Below the pieces are notes generated by a model that searched no databases, had not been told where the DNA came from, and was given only the letters and a program-made list of their open reading frames with translations. Position numbers and translations under genes: made by a program. 22,950 nt of DNA from JBNKHG01 sp050290225 (GTDB taxonomy: Bacteria; Pseudomonadota; Gammaproteobacteria; Pseudomonadales; Cellvibrionaceae): positions 1 through 22,950 of the forward strand of contig JBNKHG010000008.1 of NCBI GenBank assembly GCA_050290225.1. The letters run 5' to 3'. Of this stretch, positions 16,097 through 22,950 are shown piece by piece (within the stretch, counting starts at the first letter, position 1; each line of letters opens with the position of its first letter).

Positions 16097-16195
16097 TTGG
16101 TGAGGTCATAGGTGTTCATATTAATACATCACCAAACAGGAAAAAAGCCATTTAGTGAAGTTTTTATTAATGGTAATGTGACCTCACCAAATGGC
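16092..16195. repeat. four-unit inverted-repeat array at the second ATPase start
   Basis: The outer arms are a perfect 17-bp inverted repeat: GCCATTTGGTGAGGTCA at 16092-16108 and TGACCTCACCAAATGGC at 16179-16195. Between them lie two further units: TCACCAAA at 16129-16136 (inverted) and GCCATTTAGTGAAG at 16147-16160 (direct). Taking the eight-base core TTTGGTGA, unit starts are 16096, 16129, 16151 and 16184, so each inverted pair is spaced 33 bp with 22 bp between pairs. The unit nearest the gene contains the minus-strand ATG at 16096. The array is directly visible; autoregulatory operator, or attachment site of a mobile gene, is inference. Confidence 0.85.
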
Positions 16196-16292
16196 GGAGT
16201 GCCGTGCCCGGCGAACGCTGTGACAGGTTAAAAAACAACCCGTAAGGTTTAAAACAGGGGTGTATTTTAGACCGCCGCTAACAACCTTATAG

Positions 16293-16332
16293 TGCCAGGT
16301 TTTGCTAATTCTTCCCGCCGGTTTTGCCATGG
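16293..16332 (+). promoter_or_regulatory. predicted AraC-type operator 4 (distal site, beta-oxidation operon)
   Basis: Left half TGCCAGGTTTTGCTAATT and right half CGCCGGTTTTGCCATGG. GGTTTTGC recurs at 16298 and 16320, exactly 22 bp apart, which shows most clearly that the 40-base element is a direct repeat. It matches operator 1 at 27 of 40 positions in register. It lies 77 bases upstream of operator 5. The bases 16196-16292 to its left hold nothing I can name. Confidence 0.65.
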
Positions 16333-16369
16333 TCTGAGGATGGCCCGTCCCGACCGCATTGGCGGGCGC

Positions 16370-16409
16370 TGTCCGCTATTGCCAATTGTCCTGTCCTTCA
16401 TGGCTATGG
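16370..16409 (+). promoter_or_regulatory. predicted AraC-type operator 5 (proximal site, beta-oxidation operon)
   Basis: Left half TGTCCGCTATTGCCAATT is nearly identical to operators 1 and 2. The right half is weaker, keeping a central TCC and a terminal TATGG. It ends 122 bases before the acyl-CoA dehydrogenase ATG. A further isolated TGACCACT lies at 16437-16444. Confidence 0.65.
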
Positions 16410-16531
16410 GCTATTGCGCGCGGGTATTCCACACTCTGACCACTGGATAGAAGGTTGCTGAGGGACAGGCCGTCTCGGGCGTATTGCCCGCGCCTGATGG
16501 TATCAATCAACGGAATACATTGGTGCTCTCT

Positions 16532-18352
16532 ATGGATAAATTATTAAGTGATCGGGATATCACGTTTCTGCTGTATGAGTTGCTGGATGCGGAGTCGTTG
16601 TTGCAACGCTCTCGCTATCGCGAGCATTCGCGCGAGGTTTTTGACGCCACTTTGGAATCCGCCGCAAAAATTGCCCAAAAGTTTTTTGTTAATCATTACC
16701 GCAAAGGGGATGACAAGGAACCCACCTTTGATGGCGAACGGGTGCGCCAGATTCCGGAGACCAAAGCGGCCTGGGATGCGGTGGCAAGCGCGGGTTTTAT
16801 GGCCATGCACCAGGATTACGACGAGGGCGGCATGCAACTGCCGGGTGTGATTTGCGCCGCTGCACAAAGTTATTTCAATGCCGCCAACATCAGCACAGCG
16901 GGTTATCCGTTTCTCACCATTGGCGCTTGCAACCTGATCCGCAGCTTCGGCAACCCCGAGCAGAAGGCCCGCTTTATGCCGCCCATGATGGATGGCCGCT
17001 TCGCGGGCACCATGGCGTTGACGGAGCCGGGGCAGGGGTCGGCGCTGGCGGATATCAAAACCAGCGCGGAGCCCGCTGGGGACGGCACCTACCGCATCAA
17101 GGGCCAGAAGATGTTTATCTCCGGTGGGGACCAGGGACTCACCGACAATATCGTCCATATGGTGCTGGCCAAGATCAAGGGCGCGCCGGACGGGGTGCAC
17201 GGCATCTCCCTGTTTATCGTCCCCAAGGTGCTGGTGAATGACGACGGCAGCCTGGGCGAGCGCAACGACGTGGCGCTCGCCGGGCTGCTGCACAAAATGG
17301 GCTACCGCAATGCCACCTCCACCGTGCTTAATTTTGGCGAAAAAGGAACGGGCGAAAACGGCGGTGCGGTGGGCTACCTGGTGGGCGAACCCCATCGTGG
17401 CCTGGCCTATATGTTCCAGATGATGAACGAGGCCCGCATCGGTGTGGGACTGGGTGCTGCCACCCTGGCCTATCGGGGTTACCTGTGTGCATTGGACTAT
17501 GCCCGGCAGCGGCCCCAGGGCAGGTTGCCGTCCAGTAAGAATCCCGCGTCCCCGCAGGTGATGTTGGTGGAGCACGCCGATATCCGCCGTATGCTGCTGG
17601 CTCAGAAGGCCTACGCGGAAGGAGCGCTGGCGTTGTGCCTGTACGCATCGTCGCTGCTCGACGATGCCCATACCGCCGATACCGATTGCGAGCGGCAACG
17701 GGCGGGGGCGCTCTTGGATTTGCTGACCCCGGTGGTGAAGTCCTGGCCTTCCAGGTACGGCTGTATCAGTAATGATCTCGCCATCCAGGTACACGGCGGT
17801 TCCGGTTATATCCGCGAGTACCCGGTGGAGCAACTTTACCGGGACCAGCGCCTCAACCCCATTCACGAAGGCACCGAGGGTATCCAGGCCCTGGACTTGC
17901 TGGGCCGCAAAATCGCCCTGAACAACCATTACGGCTATGACGCCTTCAAGCAGGAGGCGCGTATTACGCTGCACGTGGCACGGCAGGTGGAACGGCTGGC
18001 GGCGTTTGTCGAGCCGCTGGAGCAGGGTTTGTCCCGCCTGGAACAGGTCACCAAAGCCCTGTCACCGGAAATCCAGAGAGACCCGGATGCCGGTTTGGCC
18101 AATGCCACGGTCTACCTGGATTTCTTTGGGCGGATCGTAATGGCCTGGATCTGGCTCAAACAGGCCGTCACTGCGGCGCGAGCCTTGGAGAAAGAAAAGG
18201 CGCTCACCGATGCGGACCGGGATTTCTACCAGGGTAAATTGCAAGCGGCCCGTTACTACCTCGAATGGGAACTGCCCCAGACCGTGCAACAGGCGGAACT
18301 GCTGACACCCAACAATCGTGTCTGCTTCGATATGCAAGACGCGTGGTTTTAG
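16532..18352 (+). CDS. acyl-CoA dehydrogenase, long (about 600 aa) type
   Basis: FAD enzyme that oxidises an acyl-CoA to the trans-2-enoyl-CoA, first step of beta-oxidation. The start is the ATG of MDKLLSDRDITFLLYEL (606 aa); an in-frame TTG at 16484 would add 16 residues unlike the family. In 606-aa numbering, the FAD/substrate motif MALTEPGQGSALAD lies at 161-174, the second FAD motif KGQKMFISGGDQ at about 190-201, QVHGGSGYIREYPVEQLYRD at about 419-438, and Glu446 in IHEGTEGIQ is the expected catalytic base. The C-terminal extension of about 130 residues is characteristic of the 600-residue subgroup that acts on medium to long chains in proteobacteria. It is the first gene of the operon and is preceded by two predicted operators. 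No strong Shine-Dalgarno sequence is seen. Confidence 0.93.
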   Translation: MDKLLSDRDITFLLYELLDAESLLQRSRYREHSREVFDATLESAAKIAQKFFVNHYRKGDDKEPTFDGERVRQIPETKAAWDAVASAGFMAMHQDYDEGGMQLPGVICAAAQSYFNAANISTAGYPFLTIGACNLIRSFGNPEQKARFMPPMMDGRFAGTMALTEPGQGSALADIKTSAEPAGDGTYRIKGQKMFISGGDQGLTDNIVHMVLAKIKGAPDGVHGISLFIVPKVLVNDDGSLGERNDVALAGLLHKMGYRNATSTVLNFGEKGTGENGGAVGYLVGEPHRGLAYMFQMMNEARIGVGLGAATLAYRGYLCALDYARQRPQGRLPSSKNPASPQVMLVEHADIRRMLLAQKAYAEGALALCLYASSLLDDAHTADTDCERQRAGALLDLLTPVVKSWPSRYGCISNDLAIQVHGGSGYIREYPVEQLYRDQRLNPIHEGTEGIQALDLLGRKIALNNHYGYDAFKQEARITLHVARQVERLAAFVEPLEQGLSRLEQVTKALSPEIQRDPDAGLANATVYLDFFGRIVMAWIWLKQAVTAARALEKEKALTDADRDFYQGKLQAARYYLEWELPQTVQQAELLTPNNRVCFDMQDAWF

Positions 18353-18359
18353 AGGCTCG

Positions 18360-18429
18360 CCCTCACCCTAACCCGGCGGGAGAGAGAACGAAAACCCCCT
18401 CTCCCTTTGGGAGAGGGGCGGGGTGAGGG
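18360..18429. repeat. REP-like nested inverted repeat inside the operon
   Basis: Two nested stems: the outer CCCTCACCC (18360-18368) with GGGTGAGGG (18421-18429), and the inner CCCCTCTCCC (18396-18405) with GGGAGAGGGG (18409-18418) around TTT. This C-rich pattern is the type of dispersed intergenic repeat seen in many gammaproteobacteria. It sits between the acyl-CoA dehydrogenase and 3-hydroxyacyl-CoA dehydrogenase genes and could attenuate transcription or stabilise the upstream message. No T-run follows, so it is not a standard terminator. Confidence 0.75.
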
Positions 18430-18477
18430 GAAAAGGGGAAAAAGACCACCCAACCAAAACTTTGAACAGGAACAATC

Positions 18478-19362
18478 ATGCAAATAGACGACATCAAAAC
18501 CATCGCCGTGATAGGTGCCGGCAATATGGGCCACCAGATTGCGCTACATGCCGCGATCAGCGGCTTCACCGTGCGCTGCACCGATGTGAACCCCGCTACC
18601 CTGGCTAAGGCAGAGGAATTCGTCGACAAATACCTGCCCGGTCGGGTGGCGAAAGGGCGACTGACCCAGGAACAGGCCGACCAGGCCGGCGCTAACATTC
18701 GTTTCGTGGCCAGTCTTGAGGAAGCCGTGTGCGAGGCCGATTACTGCATCGAGGCGGTGCTGGAAGTGCTCGATATCAAACGCAAGATCTTCGCCGACCT
18801 GGACCGACTGGCGCCTGCTCATGCGATCCTGGCCACCAACAGCTCCGCCATCGTCAGCTCCAAAATCGCCGATGTCACCAGCCGGCCCGACAAGGTGCTG
18901 AACCTGCACTTTTTCAACCCGGCGCTGGTGATGAAACTGGTGGAAGTGGTGCAGGGGCCCCATGTGTCCGACGAGACCACTCAGCTCTCCCTGCAACTGT
19001 GCAAAAAGCTCAACAAGGTGCCGGTGCACCTGAAAAAAGAAGTGGAGGGCTTCCTGCTCAACCGCATCTTCGGTGCGATTGGCCGCGAAGCCTTTTGGCT
19101 GCTTGAAATGGGCGTCGCCAGTGTCGAGGACATCGACAAGGCCTGTGTACACGGCGCCGGTCACCCCATGGGCCCGTTCCGCCTCAACGACCTCACCGGT
19201 ATCGATCTCTCCTACACCATGGGGATGGAAGCCTTCCGTGCCTCCGGCAACCCCGCCGACCTGCCGCCGCCGAGCCTGGTGGAGCACTATGTTAAGGGCG
19301 AGTACGGCGAGAAAGCCGGCAAGGGCTGGTACGACTATCCCGAAAAGCAGGGCAAGGCGTAG
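18478..19362 (+). CDS. 3-hydroxyacyl-CoA dehydrogenase, monofunctional
   Basis: NAD-dependent oxidation of an (S)-3-hydroxyacyl-CoA to the 3-ketoacyl-CoA. The 294 aa are the normal size for the HAD/PaaH/Hbd family. The Rossmann motif GAGNMG lies at 13-18, the catalytic His144 in NLHFFNPA, and the C-terminal domain begins around EVEGFLLNRIFGA with its conserved NR pair; GHPMGPFRLNDLTGIDL is a family signature. The start ATG follows AGGA. The gene downstream encodes a fused enzyme with the same activity, and its Shine-Dalgarno sequence overlaps this stop codon, so the two are translationally close-coupled. Possibly each serves a different chain length or a branched intermediate. Confidence 0.94.
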   Translation: MQIDDIKTIAVIGAGNMGHQIALHAAISGFTVRCTDVNPATLAKAEEFVDKYLPGRVAKGRLTQEQADQAGANIRFVASLEEAVCEADYCIEAVLEVLDIKRKIFADLDRLAPAHAILATNSSAIVSSKIADVTSRPDKVLNLHFFNPALVMKLVEVVQGPHVSDETTQLSLQLCKKLNKVPVHLKKEVEGFLLNRIFGAIGREAFWLLEMGVASVEDIDKACVHGAGHPMGPFRLNDLTGIDLSYTMGMEAFRASGNPADLPPPSLVEHYVKGEYGEKAGKGWYDYPEKQGKA

Positions 19363-19371
19363 GAGGGGCGT

Positions 19372-21501
19372 ATGGACGTTCGTACCACCGGGAGTCAGGA
19401 CAGTATCCACTACCGCGTCGAGGACGGCATTGCCGTCATCGCGTTTCGCAACCCGCCGGTCAACGCCTTCAGTTACCACCTCCGGGTTGCGGTAAAAGCG
19501 GGCCTGGATCGCGCGATCGCCGATCCCGAGGTTCGGGCCATTGTGCTGACCGGAGAGGGCCGGTTTTTCTCCGCCGGTGCCGATATCAGTGAGTTCGCCA
19601 CGGGGGAAGCCGTTCGGGAACCGCATCTGGGCCAATTGGTGACCTACCTGTGCGGGCTTCCCAAACTGACCGTGGCCGCTATCAACGGTCCCGCCCTCGG
19701 GGGCGGTTGCGAGATGGCGCTTGCCTGTCACTACCGCATGGCCTCCGAGACCGCCAAAATCGGCCTCACCGAAGTGAATCTCGGTATTCTCCCCGGCGCC
19801 GGTGGCACCCAGTTGCTGCCCCGCATCGCCGGGCCCCATGTCGCCCTGGATATGATCATCGCCGGCAAGCCGGTGTCGGCGGCGAAGGCGCGGGAAACCG
19901 GCATCATCGATCGCCTGCATGCCGGTGACGACGTCGAGCAGGCGGCCATTGCCTATGCCCGGGAACTGGCTGACCAGGGCGCACCCCTGCGCAGTCCCTA
20001 CACCACCTCGGTGGATACGTCGGCACTGCCCGCGGACTTCTTTGTGCAATATGCGCAGACATTACCCCGTGACCGCAAAGGACGTTTTGCGCCCGAGCGC
20101 TGTATCCAGTGTGTGGAAGCCGCCTGCGAACTGCCTTTTGAGGAAGGACTCAAACGCGAGGGGGAACTCTTTCAGCAATGTGCGGAAAGCGCCGAGGCCA
20201 GGGCACTGCAGCATATGTTCTTTGCCGAGCGCCAGGCCAAAAAAGTGCCCGGCATCGCCGCGGACACCCCCCGCCGGAAAATCCGGCAGGTGGCGATTAT
20301 CGGCTCCGGCACCATGGGTGGCGGTATTGCCATGAACTTCGCCAATGCCGGCATTCAAACCTTTATTCTCGATCTCGACGCCGGTGCCCTGGAGCGGGGG
20401 ATTGGCACCATTCGCAATAACTACGAAATTTCGGTCAAAAAAGGGCGCTTTACCGAACAGCAGGTGGAGGATCGCATGGCGTTGATCCGGCCCACCACGG
20501 AATACGCGGATCTCGCCGATGCCGACCTGGTGATCGAGGCGGTGTTCGAGAACATGGCTGTCAAGCAAAAGGTTTTCCGGACTTTGGACGAGGTGTGCAA
20601 GCCCGGCGCCATCCTGGCCACCAATACCTCCACCCTGGATGTCAACGAAATCGCCGGGGCCACCAGCCGCCTGGAAGATGTGATTGGCCTGCACTTCTTC
20701 AGCCCAGCCAATGTGATGAGACTGCTGGAGATCGTGCGCGGCGACAAAACCGCAGACGACGTGATTGCCACTTGCGTGGACTTGGCAGTTACCATCGGCA
20801 AACAGCCGGTGGTGGTGGGTGTGTGCTTCGGCTTTGTCGGCAACCGCATGCTGAGCCCGTATTCCCGGGAGGCTAATCGACTCCTGTTGGAAGGCGCTAC
20901 CCCGGAACAGGTGGACCGGGTGCTGACGGAGTTCGGCCTGGCCATGGGGGTGGTGTCCATGTACGACCTGGCGGGTGTCGATGTGGGTTACCTGGTGCGC
21001 CAGTCCATCCGGGATCGCATCGCCCAGGACCCCACCTTCGAAGTATTGGGGGACAGACTCTATGAACTCGGCCGCTATGGCCAGAAAACCGGGCGCGGCT
21101 ACTACCGCTACGAGGGGCGCAAGCAGATCAGCGATCCCGATTTTATCGCCCTGGCGGAAAAAACCGCCGAGGAGTTTGGCATCGAGCGGCGGCAAATCGA
21201 CGACCGGGAAATTCTCGAACGCTGCCTGTTCCCCCTGATCAACGAGGGAGCGGCCATTCTGGAAGAGGGCATTGCCACGCGTTCCAGCGATATCGATGTG
21301 GTGTGGACCAACGGTTACGGCTTCCCCAAATGGCGCGGCGGCCCCATGCAGTACGCCGACGAAATCGGCCCTGAAAAAGTACTGGCGGCGATCAACCAAT
21401 ACCGGGAACAGTTGGGGGATTACGGGCAGATGTGGTTTACCCCGTCGCCATTACTGGAAAAGCTGGTGGCAGAGAATAAGACCTTCGCCACCCTGGGATG
21501 A
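19372..21501 (+). CDS. FadB/FadJ-like enoyl-CoA hydratase / 3-hydroxyacyl-CoA dehydrogenase
   Basis: Bifunctional 709-aa beta-oxidation enzyme: hydration of 2-enoyl-CoA, then NAD-dependent oxidation. The start has a very strong ribosome site, AGGAGGGG at 19361-19368, which overlaps the stop of the preceding gene. N-terminal crotonase domain: FSAGADI at 66-72, Glu114 in GGGCEMA and Glu134 in LTEVNLGILPGAGG, the two expected catalytic glutamates. Linker about 190-300. Dehydrogenase domain: GSGTMG at 311-316, His441 in GLHFFSPA, Asn491 in FVGNRM, then the duplicated C-terminal domain. The length and order match FadJ and peroxisomal bifunctional enzyme (hydratase first). It should use the product of the acyl-CoA dehydrogenase of the same operon and feed the thiolase. 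Confidence 0.95.
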   Translation: MDVRTTGSQDSIHYRVEDGIAVIAFRNPPVNAFSYHLRVAVKAGLDRAIADPEVRAIVLTGEGRFFSAGADISEFATGEAVREPHLGQLVTYLCGLPKLTVAAINGPALGGGCEMALACHYRMASETAKIGLTEVNLGILPGAGGTQLLPRIAGPHVALDMIIAGKPVSAAKARETGIIDRLHAGDDVEQAAIAYARELADQGAPLRSPYTTSVDTSALPADFFVQYAQTLPRDRKGRFAPERCIQCVEAACELPFEEGLKREGELFQQCAESAEARALQHMFFAERQAKKVPGIAADTPRRKIRQVAIIGSGTMGGGIAMNFANAGIQTFILDLDAGALERGIGTIRNNYEISVKKGRFTEQQVEDRMALIRPTTEYADLADADLVIEAVFENMAVKQKVFRTLDEVCKPGAILATNTSTLDVNEIAGATSRLEDVIGLHFFSPANVMRLLEIVRGDKTADDVIATCVDLAVTIGKQPVVVGVCFGFVGNRMLSPYSREANRLLLEGATPEQVDRVLTEFGLAMGVVSMYDLAGVDVGYLVRQSIRDRIAQDPTFEVLGDRLYELGRYGQKTGRGYYRYEGRKQISDPDFIALAEKTAEEFGIERRQIDDREILERCLFPLINEGAAILEEGIATRSSDIDVVWTNGYGFPKWRGGPMQYADEIGPEKVLAAINQYREQLGDYGQMWFTPSPLLEKLVAENKTFATLG

Positions 21502-21606
21502 TGGCAATCTCAAGGGTGATGCCGCCCAGGTGATTCCTGTAAAAAATCCTGAAATGAAAAGAGGCAGCGGACGCCGGTAACTGCAACTGATAAATGAGGT
21601 TAACGA

Positions 21607-22521
21607 ATGACAATTCGATATGACGGTAAGGTGGCCATTGTCACCGGCGCGGGCAATGGCCTGGGCCGCTCCCATGCCCTGGCCCTGGCGGCCCGGGGCG
21701 CCAAAGTGGTAGTCAACGACCTGGGCGGGGCGGTGGACGGCACCGGCGGTAACCTGAGTGCCGCCGAAAAAGTGGTGGAAGAGATCCGCAACTTGGGCGG
21801 AGAGGCCATCGCCAACGGCGCCAGTGTCACCGATGTCGCCCAGGTCAATGCCATGGTGGAACAGACCCTGGCCCAGTGGGGCCGGGTGGATATCCTGGTC
21901 AACAACGCCGGAATCCTGCGGGACAAGACATTCTCCAAGATGAGCCTGGACGACTTCCGCCTGGTGGTGGACGTGCACCTGATGGGCACGGTGAACTGCA
22001 CCAAGGCGGTGTGGGAGTTGATGAAGGAACAGGAGTACGGTCGCATTGTGATGACCTCGTCGTCCTCTGGTCTGTACGGTAACTTCGGCCAGTCCAACTA
22101 CGGCGCCGCCAAGATGGCGGTGGTGGGGTTGATGAACACCTTGCACCTGGAAGGTGCCAAATACGGCATCAAAGTCAACGCCCTGGCACCCGCTGCAGCC
22201 ACGCGCATGCTCGATGGTTTGGTGGAAGGCCCTGCGGCGGACGTGATGACCGTGGAGAGCGTCACCGCCGGCCTGCTCTACCTCGTCTGCGAAGACGCGC
22301 CGTCGCGTCTGATCCTCTGCGCCGGTGCCGGGGGCTATGCCGCCACCCGCATTTATGAGACCGACGGCATCTCCTTGCCGCCGGAGGAGCAGACCCCGGA
22401 AATGATCGGCGCGCACATCGAACAGATACTCGACCCCGCTGGCCAGAAACTGTCCCAGCAGGGGGCTGAACAGAGCATCAAGTTTGTCGAAAAGGCCCTG
22501 GCCCATCGCCAACCCGCTTAA
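21607..22521 (+). CDS. SDR-family dehydrogenase, 3-hydroxyacyl-CoA dehydrogenase domain of MFE-2 type
   Basis: Short-chain dehydrogenase of 304 aa. The cofactor motif TGAGNGLG lies at 13-20, NDLGG at 37-41, NNAG at 99-102, the catalytic serine is in the SSSS run near 151, and Tyr165/Lys169 lie in SNYGAAK. The N-terminus DGKVAIVTGAGNGLGRSHAL, then VVVNDLGGAVDGTG, and the length of about 300 residues are characteristic of the dehydrogenase part of peroxisomal multifunctional enzyme type 2, which oxidises (3R)-hydroxyacyl-CoA; here it lacks the hydratase-2 and SCP2 domains. That would give the operon an enzyme of opposite stereospecificity to its FadB-like neighbour. Exact substrate is inference; bile-acid or steroid side-chain and branched-acid pathways use close relatives. 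Confidence 0.92.
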   Translation: MTIRYDGKVAIVTGAGNGLGRSHALALAARGAKVVVNDLGGAVDGTGGNLSAAEKVVEEIRNLGGEAIANGASVTDVAQVNAMVEQTLAQWGRVDILVNNAGILRDKTFSKMSLDDFRLVVDVHLMGTVNCTKAVWELMKEQEYGRIVMTSSSSGLYGNFGQSNYGAAKMAVVGLMNTLHLEGAKYGIKVNALAPAAATRMLDGLVEGPAADVMTVESVTAGLLYLVCEDAPSRLILCAGAGGYAATRIYETDGISLPPEEQTPEMIGAHIEQILDPAGQKLSQQGAEQSIKFVEKALAHRQPA

Positions 22522-22557
22522 CTCTGTTTGAAGATTGAAGAGAAGGAAAGATTAGCC

Positions 22558-22950
22558 ATGAAAGATGCCGTTATTGTCTCCACCGCTCGCACACCGATTG
22601 GCAAAGCCTACCGGGGTGCATTCAACAACACCAAGGGCCCGCAACTGGCGGGCCATGCCATTCGTGAAGCCGTCAAGCGCGCCGGCCTGGAGCCGGGCGA
22701 AGTGGACGACCTGGTGATGGGCTGCGCCCTGCAACAGGGCTCCACCGGCTACAACATCGGCCGCACCGCGGCCCTCGCCGCCGGCCTGCCGGTGACCGTG
22801 GGCGGCATGAGCCTGGACCGCCAGTGCTCCTCCGGCCTCTACGCCATCGCCACCGCCGCCAAGCAGGTAATGGTGGACAACGTGCCCATCGCCGTGGGCG
22901 CCGGGGTGGAATCCATCAGCCTGGTGCAGAACGAGCACATGAACGGCTAC
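22558..22950 (+). CDS. thiolase (acetyl-CoA acyltransferase), 5' part only
   Basis: The first 131 codons of a thiolase run off the right edge. The ATG at 22558 is preceded by GAAGGAAAG. The start MKDAVIVSTARTPIGKAYRG is the family N-terminus, and Cys90 in SLDRQCSSGLYAIATAA is the acyl-accepting nucleophile. The later His and Cys motifs lie outside the window. It cleaves a 3-ketoacyl-CoA with CoA, releasing acetyl-CoA (or propionyl-CoA for a methyl-branched chain), and completes the beta-oxidation set of this operon, 36 bases after the SDR gene. Confidence 0.94.
   Translation, partial: MKDAVIVSTARTPIGKAYRGAFNNTKGPQLAGHAIREAVKRAGLEPGEVDDLVMGCALQQGSTGYNIGRTAALAAGLPVTVGGMSLDRQCSSGLYAIATAAKQVMVDNVPIAVGAGVESISLVQNEHMNGY

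Noticed and set aside
1461..16195. CRISPR array interpretation of the repeats near the ATPase genes
   Set aside because: Units are short palindromes with only three or four copies, spacers are about 15 bases or irregular, and no cas gene is present.
16544..17974. Minus-strand open frame of 476 codons
   Set aside because: Antisense shadow of the acyl-CoA dehydrogenase gene, whose catalytic motifs are intact on the plus strand.
18544..20049. Long minus-strand open frame of 501 codons
   Set aside because: It lies fully antisense to two well-supported beta-oxidation genes, is rich in His, Gly and Gln as expected for the shadow of GC-rich coding, and shows no domain.
20062..21399. Minus-strand open frame of 445 codons
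   Set aside because: Antisense shadow of the FadB-like gene; no recognisable motif or ribosome site.

Overview
The window looks like a chromosomal catabolic region of a gammaproteobacterium, probably a marine oligotroph or hydrocarbon/lipid degrader. The grounds are high-GC coding with FadB-type and OruR-type AraC families, a TonB-dependent receptor, and a C-rich REP-like intergenic repeat. The genus cannot be read from the sequence.

Layout. Positions 2-151 hold the 3' end of an unidentified protein that resembles the C-terminus of stand-alone ATPase/nuclease proteins. Positions 196-1425 (minus) encode a solitary AAA ATPase of DUF4143 type, preceded by three 18-bp palindromes. Positions 1809-5387 hold a two-gene biotin-dependent acyl-CoA carboxylase, followed by a terminator. 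Positions 5633-6667 encode an AraC-family regulator with an Arabinose_bd-like sensor domain. Positions 6903-12048 form a lower-GC block: TonB-dependent receptor, exported cyclase-family hydrolase and MFS transporter. Positions 12261-14009 encode an acyl-CoA ligase. Positions 14010-14662 are decayed DNA with a terminator. Positions 14663-16096 (minus) encode a second solitary ATPase (ATPase_2 plus PD-(D/E)XK-like C-terminus), again preceded by an inverted-repeat array. Positions 16532-22950 are a beta-oxidation operon: acyl-CoA dehydrogenase, 3-hydroxyacyl-CoA dehydrogenase, FadB-like bifunctional enzyme, SDR dehydrogenase and a truncated thiolase.

How it works together (inference). A hydrophobic compound would enter through the TonB-dependent receptor, may be hydrolysed in the periplasm by the cyclase-family enzyme, cross the inner membrane through the MFS carrier, be activated by the ligase and be shortened by the beta-oxidation operon. 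The carboxylase would deal with a branched or methyl-blocked intermediate, as methylcrotonyl- or geranyl-CoA carboxylase does. The substrate is not determined.

Two observations stand out. First, a 40-bp element made of two half-sites 22 bp apart occurs five times, upstream of four transcription units (carboxylase, receptor, ligase, and twice before the acyl-CoA dehydrogenase). It is the natural candidate operator for the AraC-type protein encoded in the middle. Second, both solitary ATPase genes, which differ in family and repeat sequence, carry inverted-repeat arrays that begin on an in-frame ATG and have a spacing of about 33 bp. This suggests a common and apparently undescribed control or mobility system for such ATPases.
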